DNA of 38,110 bases from an uncultured Bacteroidia bacterium (GTDB lineage Bacteria; Bacteroidota; Bacteroidia; Bacteroidales; UBA932). Under the pieces are notes generated by a model. It did no database searches and was not told where the DNA came from. It saw only the letters and a list, made by a program, of their open reading frames with translations. Positions 25,243-32,747 of this stretch are shown piece by piece. Within the stretch, counting starts at the first letter, position 1, and each line of letters begins with the position of its first letter. The stretch lies in the NCBI GenBank assembly GCA_902784965.1, contig CACZWU010000029.1:1-38110 (forward strand), in the 5' to 3' direction. The position numbers were made by a program, and so were the translations under genes.

Positions 25243-26319
25243 TTAAGCGTAGAGTTCTTCGAAAATCTTGCGGAGCTCGGGGCTTTCGCGGAGTTCCTGC
25301 AGGGTGAATTCGGCGTGGCCCTTGGTGTAGCCGTTGCCCATGATCATATTGACGTCGGCACCGATGCCTTCGGCACCGAGTGAAGCCTTGGTGAAGCTGG
25401 TGGCCATCGAGAAGAAATAGACGATGCCGTCGTCCTTCGTGCAGAGGATGGCGGTCATTTCCTGGTCGGGCACGTTGACGCAGTTGATGGTCACGTCGGC
25501 CATCTTGCCGTCCGTCAGGCTATTCACCATCTCATACACCTGCACCGGGGTCATGCCGGCGGCGCTTTCCACGATGTCGCAGAAGCCCAGGTCCTTGATG
25601 CGCTGGGTGCTCTTCGGGCTGTTGGCGATGCCGATCACTTTGCCGGTCACGCCGACGCGTTTCTTGGCTTCGTAGCAGCAGAGCATGCCGCTCTTGCCGC
25701 CTGCGCCGAGGATCACCACGGTCTGGCCGTACTGGCAGAGCTTGGCGGTCTGTGCGGGGGCACCGGCCACGTCAAGTGCGCTGAGGGCGAGTTTTTCGGG
25801 CATATCGTTCGGAATCTTGGCGTAGATGCCGCTCTCGAAGAGGATGGCTTTGCCTTTGATGTCGACCTGGTCGACCTCGGGACGGATTTCAAGGATCTCG
25901 TCGATACGGAGCGGGGTGAGGCTGAGGCTCACGAGCGTCGCGATACGGTCGCCCTCCTTGAGGTCAATCTTGCCCTTGAGGGCGTCGCCGATCTTCTCGA
26001 CCTTGCCGAGGAGCATGCCGCCCGAGCCGGTGCGGCGATTACGGTGCTTGCCCTGGAGCTCGACGTTGTAGAGCATTTCTTTCTTGACCTCTTCCATGAT
26101 CTTCTCCTGGCTGGCGCCGGGGCCGGCCTGTTCTTTGGCGTAGTTATGGATGTCGGTGAACGAGGCGGAGTCGATGTTGAGGGTCTGGACGTCGATCAGG
26201 ATCTCGTTGTCCCAGATCTCGTCCATGTTGTTATCCAGTTTGTTTGCAGGTTGCGGAAGGACGCCCTTGGGTTCGATGACGCGGTGCGTTCCGTACTTGT
26301 TTCCGTGTTTTTGTGCCAT
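25243..26319 (-). CDS. kdd: L-erythro-3,5-diaminohexanoate dehydrogenase
   Basis: This 358-residue NAD-dependent enzyme oxidatively deaminates 3,5-diaminohexanoate to 3-keto-5-aminohexanoate. The N-terminal catalytic domain has the family block GKHRNRRTGSGGMLLGKVEKIG (about 94-115). The Rossmann domain starts TVVILGAGGKSGMLC (about 203-217). Length fits known Kdd proteins (about 340-360). It is the first gene after the 360-nt non-coding gap, and no promoter box was found in that gap near its start, so readthrough from atoD is assumed. Confidence 0.93.
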   Translation of the reverse strand: MAQKHGNKYGTHRVIEPKGVLPQPANKLDNNMDEIWDNEILIDVQTLNIDSASFTDIHNYAKEQAGPGASQEKIMEEVKKEMLYNVELQGKHRNRRTGSGGMLLGKVEKIGDALKGKIDLKEGDRIATLVSLSLTPLRIDEILEIRPEVDQVDIKGKAILFESGIYAKIPNDMPEKLALSALDVAGAPAQTAKLCQYGQTVVILGAGGKSGMLCCYEAKKRVGVTGKVIGIANSPKSTQRIKDLGFCDIVESAAGMTPVQVYEMVNSLTDGKMADVTINCVNVPDQEMTAILCTKDDGIVYFFSMATSFTKASLGAEGIGADVNMIMGNGYTKGHAEFTLQELRESPELRKIFEELYA

Positions 26320-26361
26320 ATCGTCTGTATTGTGTTTTTATTGTTTGTTATCGTTTTTGCG

Positions 26362-26385
26362 TCATTCCGGGCTTGACCCGGAATC
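26362..26385. repeat. Short REP-like palindrome
   Basis: TTCCGGG (26365-26371) pairs with CCCGGAA (26377-26383) over a CTTGA loop, set in TCATTCCGGGCTTGACCCGG context. This short palindrome type is scattered in many bacterial genomes. It lies between kdd and the long hairpin at 26404-26483. Confidence 0.6.
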
Positions 26386-26403
26386 TATTCGTTTTCGTCT
26401 TCT

Positions 26404-26483
26404 GCGGGCTTCTTGGCTCTGGGATCTCGTTCCGCTCGCGAAAAAATGCTCCCGGAACGAGATCCCACCCGCCTGGGAAGCCC
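26404..26483. repeat. Long stem-loop in the kce-kdd gap
   Basis: A perfect 15-bp stem (26420-26434 with 26453-26467) encloses an 18-nt loop containing A6. GGGCTT (26406-26411) pairs with AAGCCC (26478-26483) to add an outer stem. An alternative outer pairing GCGGG/CCCGC (26404-26408 with 26468-26472) is also possible. No T-run follows on either strand, so it is not a simple terminator. It may stabilise or process the operon mRNA, or be a mobile hairpin. Confidence 0.55.
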
Positions 26484-26525
26484 TAATAGCCATCGGAATT
26501 GCTTAAGCTTATGCCGGAGCGGAAT

Positions 26526-26643
26526 GGTATGTGGATCTGAAACACATAGCCACCCTCGGCTTGTAAGAAGGAGGGGCCCGAAATCGGCTTGCCGATTTTG
26601 GGAGGGGTCGCGCCCTGGCGCGACGGTTTCAGAGACACATACC
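26526..26643 (+). repeat. Structured repeat element, copy 2
   Basis: It folds like the copy at 297-430. The basal stem pairs 26526-26533 with 26636-26643 and 26536-26543 with 26626-26633, with the same GA/GA internal loop (26534-26535 with 26634-26635). Inside are CCCTC/GAGGG (26553-26557 with 26571-26575), an 11-bp hairpin with loop CTTG (26577-26587 with 26592-26602), and a perfect 7-bp hairpin with loop CCTG (26607-26613 with 26618-26624). The core sequence near CCACCCTCGG and GGGGCCCG is nearly identical to copy 1, but the basal arms are different and still pair. It lies between kce and kdd on the strand opposite to the operon. Confidence 0.6.
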
Positions 26644-26659
26644 TGGAGCGGCAGGCAAA

Positions 26660-26677
26660 AGCGCCGATGGTGCTAGC
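26660..26677. other. AGCGCC hairpin next to the kce stop
   Basis: AGCGCC (26660-26665) pairs with GGTGCT (26669-26674) with one G-T wobble, followed by AGC. It closely resembles 205-223 near the window start, where the second arm is GGCGCT, a paired-state-preserving difference. It ends 3 nt before the kce stop codon. Confidence 0.4.
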
Positions 26678-26679
26678 TG

Positions 26680-27507
26680 TCATCGCTTCAGATTGAGGAT
26701 TTCGCGGGCGTCGGAGGAAGTGGCGATGGGACGGCCGAGCTCGTTCGCGAGACGGACGACCTTGGCCACCAGCTCGCCGTTGCTCTGGGCCAGCACCCCC
26801 TTCGACAGATACAGATTGTCCTCGAAGCCGACCCGGACATTGCCGCCCATTGCAATCGCCGCAGCAGCCATCGGGAAGGCGCTGCGGCCTACTCCGGTCA
26901 CCGTCCACGTGCTGCCAGCCGGAATCTTGTTGACCAGCCAGCAGAGATTGTCGACCGTCGCGGGCGTGCAGCCCGGGACACCCAGCACGAAATTGAACTG
27001 CATCGGAGCCCCCGGAACCTGCCCCTTGCGGGCCATTGTCAGGATCGTGTCGAGATGACCCATCTCGAAACACTCGTATTCCGGCTTGATGCCGCGCTCG
27101 AGCATGCGCTTGCCGAAGGCACGCATGGTCGGCATCGTGTTGTCGAAGATCTCGTCACCGAAATTGCAGGTACCGCAGTCCAGCGTAGCCATCTCCGGGA
27201 GCGGGTTGGTATCGGTCGACTGCAGGCGCTCGTCGGGCGTCATGCCGACGGCACCGCCCGTCGAGGGAATGAGGATGACATCGGGGCACACCTTCAGAAT
27301 GGCCTCCTCGCATTCCTGGAAACGGTCGCGGCTCTGGGTCGGCGTACCGTCGTCCCAGCGGACGTGCAGGTGGACGATGGCGGCACCGGCGTCAACGGCA
27401 CTTTTGGCTTCGCGGACGATTTCTTCTACGGTGTAGGGAACGTTGGGATTCTGTTCCTTCGTGACTTCAGCGCCGCAGATGGCGGCGGTAATGATCAGCT
27501 TATCCAT
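26680..27507 (-). CDS. kce: 3-keto-5-aminohexanoate cleavage enzyme
   Basis: This 275-residue zinc enzyme of the BKACE family condenses 3-keto-5-aminohexanoate with acetyl-CoA, giving acetoacetate and 3-aminobutyryl-CoA. Zinc ligands are H46 and H48 in IVHLHVR and probably E229 in VRVGFEDN. E14 (CGAEVTK) and S82 (PSTGG) match active-site residues I recall from the Cloacimonas enzyme. Length is standard. It follows kal by 5 nt. After it comes a 360-nt non-coding gap with several hairpins, which splits the operon into a promoter-proximal atoD-kal-kce part and the rest. Confidence 0.96.
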   Translation of the reverse strand: MDKLIITAAICGAEVTKEQNPNVPYTVEEIVREAKSAVDAGAAIVHLHVRWDDGTPTQSRDRFQECEEAILKVCPDVILIPSTGGAVGMTPDERLQSTDTNPLPEMATLDCGTCNFGDEIFDNTMPTMRAFGKRMLERGIKPEYECFEMGHLDTILTMARKGQVPGAPMQFNFVLGVPGCTPATVDNLCWLVNKIPAGSTWTVTGVGRSAFPMAAAAIAMGGNVRVGFEDNLYLSKGVLAQSNGELVAKVVRLANELGRPIATSSDAREILNLKR

Positions 27508-27512
27508 GGGCG

Positions 27513-27905
27513 CTACGATTTACGCTGGCATTTCTTGGGGGTGACGCAGGTTCCGCTTGCCCGGCACACCACGACGGGTTCTTCGAGCAGGTCGGCTGCA
27601 GAGTCGGAAATGTCGGGGCGCGGTGCGATGACCTTGCGGGCCTCGAAGACCATCTTGCGCGAGGTATTGCCCTCCGAGACGATCTCGCCCGTGGCTTCGA
27701 TAAAGTCGCCGGCATACACCGGAGCGATGAATTCGACCATGTCATAGGCCTTGAACAGGCCCTCGTCGCCGTCGCGCAGGATCAGGAGCTCGGTCGCCAC
27801 ATCTCCGAAAAGATGCAGCATATGGGCACCGTCCACCAGATTGCCGCCGTAGTGCGCATCCTTGGCGCTCATACGGACACGGATCATCGATTTGTATTTA
27901 GCCAT
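27513..27905 (-). CDS. kal: 3-aminobutyryl-CoA ammonia-lyase
   Basis: This 130-residue hot-dog fold enzyme removes ammonia from L-3-aminobutyryl-CoA to give crotonyl-CoA. The conserved segments [23 protein letters not shown] (about 13-35) and [18 protein letters not shown] (about 59-76) are typical of the family. The C-terminus is Cys-rich ([16 protein letters not shown]). Length is normal. It lies between atoD (12-nt gap) and kce (5-nt gap). Confidence 0.95.
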   Translation of the reverse strand: MAKYKSMIRVRMSAKDAHYGGNLVDGAHMLHLFGDVATELLILRDGDEGLFKAYDMVEFIAPVYAGDFIEATGEIVSEGNTSRKMVFEARKVIAPRPDISDSAADLLEEPVVVCRASGTCVTPKKCQRKS

Positions 27906-27917
27906 CTTCGCTTGTGC

Positions 27918-28568
27918 TTATTGTTCCACATAGATGTAGTCGACGAACAGGGCCGGCGTATGCACGGCCTCCGGTTCAATCTCCCCTACCTTCACGAGTT
28001 TTTCGGCCTCGACGATCACGGTGTCGGCGGCCTGTGCCATCATCGGGTTGAAATTCTTGGTGGTTCCGCGGTAGAACACGTTGCCCGACTCATCGACGAT
28101 GCTGCCGCCCAGGAGCGCGAAATCGGCGCCGAGCGGTTTCTCGAGCAGATAGTCCTTGCCGTCCACGTTGATCACCGGCTTGCCTTCCTGGACCACGGTA
28201 CCCAGTCCGGTCGGGGTCAGCACGCCGCCCAGACCAGCACCCTTGGCACGGATGCGCTCGGCCAGCGTGCCCTGCGGCACGAGGTTCATCTTGAGCTGGC
28301 CCGTATTCATCTGTTCGATGGAGGCCTTGCTGCCGCCAATGTAGGAGGCGTAGATCTCCTTTACCTGGTGATTCTCGATGAGCTTGCTCCAGCCCTTGCC
28401 GTCGAAGACGGTATCGTTGCAAATGATGGTCAGGTTCTTGACGCCGCTTTCGACCAAAGCGTCAACAATCTGTTTCGGCGCACCTGTTCCCAGGAAGCCG
28501 CCAATCATGATCGAAGAGCCGTCCTTGATCATTCCGACGGCTTCTTTCAACGAGATGTTCTTTTTCAT
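27918..28568 (-). CDS. atoD: Acetate/butyrate-acetoacetate CoA-transferase alpha subunit
   Basis: This 216-residue subunit pairs with AtoA, which is encoded far downstream at 18712-19371. It has the class I CoA-transferase block SIMIGGFLGTGAPKQIVDAL (about 19-38) and VVQEGKPVINVDGKDYLLEKPL (about 125-146). The start MKKNISLKEAV at 28568 was chosen over an upstream in-frame start because it gives the usual N-terminus and leaves a leader of about 45 nt after a good promoter. It is the first gene of the lysine operon. Confidence 0.95.
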   Translation of the reverse strand: MKKNISLKEAVGMIKDGSSIMIGGFLGTGAPKQIVDALVESGVKNLTIICNDTVFDGKGWSKLIENHQVKEIYASYIGGSKASIEQMNTGQLKMNLVPQGTLAERIRAKGAGLGGVLTPTGLGTVVQEGKPVINVDGKDYLLEKPLGADFALLGGSIVDESGNVFYRGTTKNFNPMMAQAADTVIVEAEKLVKVGEIEPEAVHTPALFVDYIYVEQ

Positions 28569-28622
28569 ATGGCTTGAATTGATAATAATATTGATTTTTG
28601 CAGTATCAGTTTCACTAATCTG

Positions 28623-28653
28623 CAAATTTAATCAATTTTGTTATCAAAACAAA
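28623..28653 (-). promoter_or_regulatory. Promoter of the lysine fermentation operon
   Basis: On the minus strand TTTG (28650-28653) and TAAATTTG (28623-28630) are separated by 19 nt, an excellent match to the Bacteroidota consensus TTTG-N19-21-TAnnTTTG. The atoD ATG follows about 54 nt later. No riboswitch-like fold was recognised in the leader. Confidence 0.8.
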
Positions 28654-28667
28654 GAGAAAAATAGGGT

Positions 28668-29789
28668 CTATGCCTCCTTTCGCAAGACCGGCTCCGCATA
28701 AATGCGGAGGAAGATGTCGCGGATGGCCCGGCGGAGGGCCTGGTTGCGCGGCAGCGTATCGAGCTCTTCCTTCAGATACTCTTCGAATTGCGTACGCAGG
28801 CGGCTGTCGGAAGGCGCCTCCCCCTTCAGCATTTCCGCCGCCACGACATTGGTCGGCCAGATCCGCCAGGCCTGGTGGATGCGGCTGTCGATGATGCGGG
28901 CCAGCGCCCGGAAACGCTCATTCTTTTCCAGGGCAGCACAAGCCGCCAGGTCAGCGTCGCTGACGGGCTCGCAGAACGACACGTGGATGTGCCCTTTCTG
29001 CTGGATGATACCCAGCACGATGCTCTCGAGATCCTCGCCCGGACGCTTGATGTAAACACCTGACTTTTGCTTGATATAAGTCTCGTAAGCCTTTTTGATT
29101 CCGCAAGTTTCGTACTCGTAAGAAATGGCGACAGGCATCAGGTGCAGGCTGGCCATATTGGCCGCGAAGTCGCTTTCCCCACTGATGGAAAGCATCTTCA
29201 GCAGGCCCTGCTCCGTCGCGTCGTTGCCGTCTTTCGTGCGGCCGTTCCGGTGCGAAATCCAGACGGAAGCGGGATCGTCCGGATCGCTCACCCGCATGCG
29301 GATGTACGACGACAGCTGCCGGGAAACCTCGTACAAGTCGCGCGGCTGGCCACCCCGGATCACTTTGATCATCCGGTTGGAACGCATCAGATCTTCCACG
29401 AACTGATTGTAAATCAGGTTGTCACCTACCGCAATCTCGGACAGGGGCAGATTGTTGTCCTTGAAAATATACTGGATGAATGCCGAATCGAGCACGATGT
29501 CGCGGTGCGACGAGACCATCGTGTAGGCCCGTCCGCCCTCAAACCACTCCAATCCCTGATAACTCAGGCCCTTTGAGGTTTTGGCCAGGATAGACCGGAT
29601 GGCCGGAAACATCACCCGCGACTGGAAGTCGTCCACGCCGTGGATGGTATTGAGCGTATTCCGCAGGATATCAGGATCTTTCCCCGGAAACAAAAAAGCG
29701 GAGATCGGTTCCAGCAGCCGGTTGTTCGACGCCCTTTTCAGGGCTGCAGAGGCTTCGGCGTCGTTGTAGGGTCGGATATTCTCGTACAT
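28668..29789 (-). CDS. Lysophospholipid (PlsC-superfamily) acyltransferase
   Basis: This 373-residue protein is similar to the glycerophosphate/lysophosphatidate acyltransferase superfamily, which adds acyl chains to lysophospholipids at the inner membrane. The active-site motif is read as SSHRDIVLDSAF (H95, D97, D101). The usual H-x4-D spacing is not present; it is H-x5-D. A later block SVWISHRNGRTKDGNDATEQG may bind the phosphate. No strong membrane segment is seen. It follows the membrane protein gene by 6 nt and ends 15 nt before the divergently read signals of the lysine operon promoter. The exact substrate is unknown. Confidence 0.75.
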   Translation of the reverse strand: MYENIRPYNDAEASAALKRASNNRLLEPISAFLFPGKDPDILRNTLNTIHGVDDFQSRVMFPAIRSILAKTSKGLSYQGLEWFEGGRAYTMVSSHRDIVLDSAFIQYIFKDNNLPLSEIAVGDNLIYNQFVEDLMRSNRMIKVIRGGQPRDLYEVSRQLSSYIRMRVSDPDDPASVWISHRNGRTKDGNDATEQGLLKMLSISGESDFAANMASLHLMPVAISYEYETCGIKKAYETYIKQKSGVYIKRPGEDLESIVLGIIQQKGHIHVSFCEPVSDADLAACAALEKNERFRALARIIDSRIHQAWRIWPTNVVAAEMLKGEAPSDSRLRTQFEEYLKEELDTLPRNQALRRAIRDIFLRIYAEPVLRKEA

Positions 29790-29795
29790 AACAAC

Positions 29796-30506
29796 TTATC
29801 GCTTTGCGGTTCCCAGGGCAAAGAGCGGCAGGATCTCCGATAAAAAGAGCGGGATCATCGCCAGCAGCGGCATATAGCCGAATTGCGTGGCCGCCAGGAC
29901 GGACTGCAGCCATACCAGCGCATAGCAAAGCACGAGAAGGCCGCCCAGAAAATACCAGAACTTCCAGGAAGTCAACAAATAAAGGAGTAGAGAGACAAGC
30001 GTCACAACCATGGGGACCAGCAAGTGGATGACGCTGTCTCCGCAGCAGAAACGAACGCCGCAGATGACGCTGGAGACGAACATGCCGGCGAAAAGCAGGG
30101 CGTAGCAATACTTGGAAGCACCGCTGCCCGCCGCGCTGCGGCGGATGGCCGTGGCGGAAACCAGGTCGGCATAAAATTTCTTACGGCGATGGAAATACCA
30201 GATATACAGCGAGATAATCACAATGGCCGCCCCCAGCCACACATACATGGGCTGCCCGGGCTTCCAGAGCTGCTTACCGTCGGGTGACCAGGCCAGGCGT
30301 CCCAAGGCGAACAGGACCGCATACCAGAGCGCCAGCCATCCCGATTCAATCAGGAAGATACGGGGCTTCATCCGGCCGCGCCGGACCGTCAGCACAAAGC
30401 AGAGACACAGCAGCGCAAAGACGATCGAGGCCGTCAGGAGCCAAAGGCCATCCGAAAAACCTAAACGACTGACCAGGAATCCATTGACATCAAAAATCGT
30501 TTTCAT
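29796..30506 (-). CDS. Hypothetical multi-pass membrane protein
   Basis: I do not recognise this family. The 236-residue protein has about seven hydrophobic segments, at roughly 20-42, 52-70, 87-105, 132-152, 160-178, 182-205 and 208-230. Charged loops include RRGRMKPR and HRRKKFYAD. Cysteines cluster at 149-156 (CGVRFCC). It lies between queA (18-nt gap) and the acyltransferase gene (6-nt gap) and is probably co-transcribed with both. Confidence 0.7.
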   Translation of the reverse strand: MKTIFDVNGFLVSRLGFSDGLWLLTASIVFALLCLCFVLTVRRGRMKPRIFLIESGWLALWYAVLFALGRLAWSPDGKQLWKPGQPMYVWLGAAIVIISLYIWYFHRRKKFYADLVSATAIRRSAAGSGASKYCYALLFAGMFVSSVICGVRFCCGDSVIHLLVPMVVTLVSLLLYLLTSWKFWYFLGGLLVLCYALVWLQSVLAATQFGYMPLLAMIPLFLSEILPLFALGTAKR

Positions 30507-30524
30507 ATTTGTTCAAAACTTTTT

Positions 30525-31766
30525 CTATTTGTTCAATTTTCGTTGTAAGAGAGAGGAATCACCATAGCTCAGGAAACGATAATCGTTATCGAGGGCGAAA
30601 CGGTAGATCTCATGCCACGCCTCCCCTACGAAGGCACCGATCAATAGCAGGAGCGTACTCTTCGGCTGATGGAAATTGGTAACCAGATAGTCGATAACCC
30701 GGAAGGTGTAGCCCGGAACGATGATAATCTGCGTCCGGGAGCTCAATTCCGACAGTTGGTGTGCCTCCATATAGGCCAGCAAGGCCTCGATGGCTTCGCG
30801 TAAAGAATAGGTATAGCCGGCTTCCCGATAGGGTTCCCATTGGTCGACCATCCCAGGCTCTCCGCGCTCAATACAGTGAATACCAAGGTAATAGAGCGAT
30901 TCCAGGCAGCGTGTGGAGGTCGTTCCGACCGCTGTCAGCGGGGTCTCGCCCTTGTCGGCGAGAGCCTGCAGCAGCTCACGGGACACAGAAAAAGGCTCGC
31001 TATGCATCGCGTGGTCGCCGATCGTGTCGCTTTTGACGGGCAGGAAAGTCCCTGCGCCCACGTGCAGACAGAGGTTGAAACGCCGGATACCTTTGGCGTC
31101 GATATCGTCCAACTCCCTCTGTGTGAAGTGCAAACCGGCCGTAGGAGCCGCTACGGAGCCCTCTCGGCGGGCATACCAGGTCTGGTAGCGTTCCAGGTCG
31201 ATGGCTTCCGTATCGCGCTTCAAATAGGGCGGAATGGGAATCCTTCCCGCATGTTCCATCACTTGGGAGAAAGATGCGCCCCCTTTCCAGGTAAAGCGTA
31301 CCCAGAACGCCCTGCCTTCGTGCCGGATGAGTTCCGCCCGCAGGTCGATGGCGCGAAGATAATCAGTATTTTCCTGATCTTCAGCGATGTAAAGGCTGAT
31401 CAGGCCGTCTTTCCAACGCTTGGCATTGCCCACGATCGCCTTCCAGACGCAGGATGAAGTGGTCGCAAAACACTGCTCATAGTCCTGAGGATCAGCTGGT
31501 TCCAGGCAGAAAACCTCAATCAGGGCCCCGGTATCCTTCTGGAAGAACAAGCGGGCCGGTACCACCTTGGTATTATTGAAGACCATCAGCGATTTTTCCG
31601 GGAGACAGTCCGCCAGGTCCCTGAATTTTCGATTCTCAGGCACTCTTCCGCTCGCATTTGTGTACACAAGGAGCTTGGAATCATCGCGCTGGGAGAGCGG
31701 ATAACGGGCTATACGGGCCTCCGGGAGGGGATAATCGTAGTCTGCGATGCGAATTTCCTGGACCAT
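30525..31766 (-). CDS. queA: tRNA preQ1(34) S-adenosylmethionine ribosyltransferase-isomerase
   Basis: This 413-residue cytoplasmic enzyme transfers the ribosyl part of S-adenosylmethionine to preQ1 in tRNA, giving epoxyqueuosine. Family blocks visible are FNNTKVVPARLF (about 61-72), EGSVAAPTAGLHFT (about 201-214), LCLHVGAGTFLPVKSD (about 231-246), VGTTSTRCLES (about 281-291) and VTNFHQPKSTLLLLIGAF (about 365-382). It is about 50 residues longer than the E. coli protein, an insertion around 80-130. It is the first gene of a three-gene minus-strand run and has its own promoter box. Confidence 0.95.
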   Translation of the reverse strand: MVQEIRIADYDYPLPEARIARYPLSQRDDSKLLVYTNASGRVPENRKFRDLADCLPEKSLMVFNNTKVVPARLFFQKDTGALIEVFCLEPADPQDYEQCFATTSSCVWKAIVGNAKRWKDGLISLYIAEDQENTDYLRAIDLRAELIRHEGRAFWVRFTWKGGASFSQVMEHAGRIPIPPYLKRDTEAIDLERYQTWYARREGSVAAPTAGLHFTQRELDDIDAKGIRRFNLCLHVGAGTFLPVKSDTIGDHAMHSEPFSVSRELLQALADKGETPLTAVGTTSTRCLESLYYLGIHCIERGEPGMVDQWEPYREAGYTYSLREAIEALLAYMEAHQLSELSSRTQIIIVPGYTFRVIDYLVTNFHQPKSTLLLLIGAFVGEAWHEIYRFALDNDYRFLSYGDSSLLQRKLNK

Positions 31767-31786
31767 GGATCAATCAAAAGGCAGTG

Positions 31787-31818
31787 CAAAAATACGATTT
31801 TACAGGGTCAAATACAAG
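31787..31818 (-). promoter_or_regulatory. Promoter of queA
   Basis: On the minus strand CTTG (31815-31818) and TATTTTTG (31787-31794) are 20 nt apart, a good Bacteroidota promoter. The queA ATG is 20 nt past the -7 box. One of the TTTACA motifs (31799-31804) lies inside the spacer, so a protein bound there could block queA. Confidence 0.6.
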
Positions 31819-31936
31819 TTTATCTGACGAAGCCGATTCGTTTACATTTGTTTCACTCAAATGCGTGTTTACAGGAGTACAAAGCGATAAGTGTTAAACA
31901 GCGCGCTATATTGTTTACAAGTTGTATCATTTTACA
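31799..31936. promoter_or_regulatory. Five TTTACA direct repeats, candidate operator cluster
   Basis: TTTACA occurs at 31799, 31841, 31868, 31914 and 31931, always on the plus strand, three of them as GTTTACA. A sixth copy at 32244 overlaps the -7 box of the regulator gene, and an inverted copy lies at 32184-32189. Such density is not expected by chance in about 140 nt. Binding by the adjacent XRE-type regulator is plausible but unproven. Confidence 0.45.
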
Positions 31937-32245
31937 AGATTCGGGATAACCCTTTCTGCATTTATATTTTATTTAACTGATACCCAGTGATTTATAACAC
32001 ATAAACACAAGTAATACTTTGCTAAATACTCTAAACAATGGGGGACATTTCCCCGAAAACAGTAGTATAATATATATTATTATATTGTTATCCAGCTAAT
32101 TACATAAATTTCCTTTATTAAAACTTCAACTGTTTTCATTTCAATTCCCCTATCACTTTTGTAATTCCAGATTTGTATACAATTGTAAATGTTGAAACTC
32201 GTGAAAATTCAGCTAATTTTTCTTTCCCGTCTCGTTTATTCTTTT
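31937..32245. other. AT-rich intergenic region
   Basis: No gene is supported here. The stretch is far more AT-rich than its surroundings. It holds a small hairpin GGGG/CCCC (32041-32044 with 32051-32054), an AT-only inverted repeat (32066-32072 with 32078-32084), and a near-palindrome TTTGTATACAATTGTAAA at 32172-32189. These could be regulatory sites or curved DNA serving the divergent queA and regulator genes. The low GC may also mark foreign or regulatory DNA. Confidence 0.4.
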
Positions 32246-32253
32246 TACATTTG
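32246..32253 (+). promoter_or_regulatory. -7 promoter box of the XRE regulator
   Basis: TACATTTG matches TAnnTTTG, 21 nt before the ATG at 32275. It overlaps a TTTACA motif (32244-32249), which would suit autoregulation. The -33 region (around 32222) is only T-rich, without a clear TTTG. Confidence 0.55.
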
Positions 32254-32274
32254 TATATCGTAAAAAATGGCCTT

Positions 32275-32727
32275 ATGCACGAGCGTCTCAAACAATTTCT
32301 CACCATGGAGAATCTCTCCCCCGCCCGTTTCGCCGAAGAACTGGGCATCCAGCGTTCCGGTATCTCCCATCTCCTGTCGGGCCGCAACAAGCCGAGCTTC
32401 GAATTTCTCCAGCGGATGATGAACGCCTACCCCGACGTCAACTACGAATGGCTCATCCTCGGCAAGGGCCGACCCTTCAAAAGTGACCGTCCCATCCCCG
32501 AATTACCGGCTGAACCCCCGTTTTTTACAGAACCTGACGATTTCGATGTCGCCGAAAATGATGCGATTGTTTCTGATTATCAGTCGTTTGATACCGAAAT
32601 CCCTGCTTCACAACTCACTGAGAATCGCGTAAACACAGTTCCTACTGCCTCTCCCCGGCCAGAAACCGACAAAAAAATCGCCCGCATCATCGTCTTTTTC
32701 AACGACGGAACCTACGAAGAGAAATAA
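32275..32727 (+). CDS. XRE-family helix-turn-helix regulator
   Basis: This 150-residue protein has an N-terminal Cro/CI-type DNA-binding domain (about 3-65). The helix-turn-helix lies at about 16-37 (ARFAEELGIQRSGISHLLSG), followed by KPSFEFLQRMMNAYPDVNYEWLI. The rest is acidic and Pro-rich, probably flexible, with a short beta-like end IARIIVFFNDGTYEE. The start MHERLKQF at 32275 was chosen because it begins the domain and follows a TACATTTG box; an in-frame start at 32173 lies before that box. The next gene starts 20 nt downstream with its own box. Target genes are unknown. Confidence 0.85.
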   Translation: MHERLKQFLTMENLSPARFAEELGIQRSGISHLLSGRNKPSFEFLQRMMNAYPDVNYEWLILGKGRPFKSDRPIPELPAEPPFFTEPDDFDVAENDAIVSDYQSFDTEIPASQLTENRVNTVPTASPRPETDKKIARIIVFFNDGTYEEK

Positions 32728-32731
32728 TCGG

Positions 32732-32739
32732 TATATTTG
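32732..32739 (+). promoter_or_regulatory. -7 promoter box of the PyrD-like gene
   Basis: TATATTTG matches TAnnTTTG and ends 8 nt before the ATG at 32748, so a transcript from it would have almost no leader. No clear -33 box is seen. Confidence 0.45.
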
Positions 32740-32747
32740 TAGTCGTT

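Noticed and set aside
26342-26679. Short frames in the kce-kdd gap
   Set aside because: The stretch consists of hairpins, and the translations show no conserved feature.
28569-28622. Lysine or cobalamin riboswitch in the operon leader
   Set aside because: The leader is only about 45 nt and AT-rich, too short for either riboswitch class.
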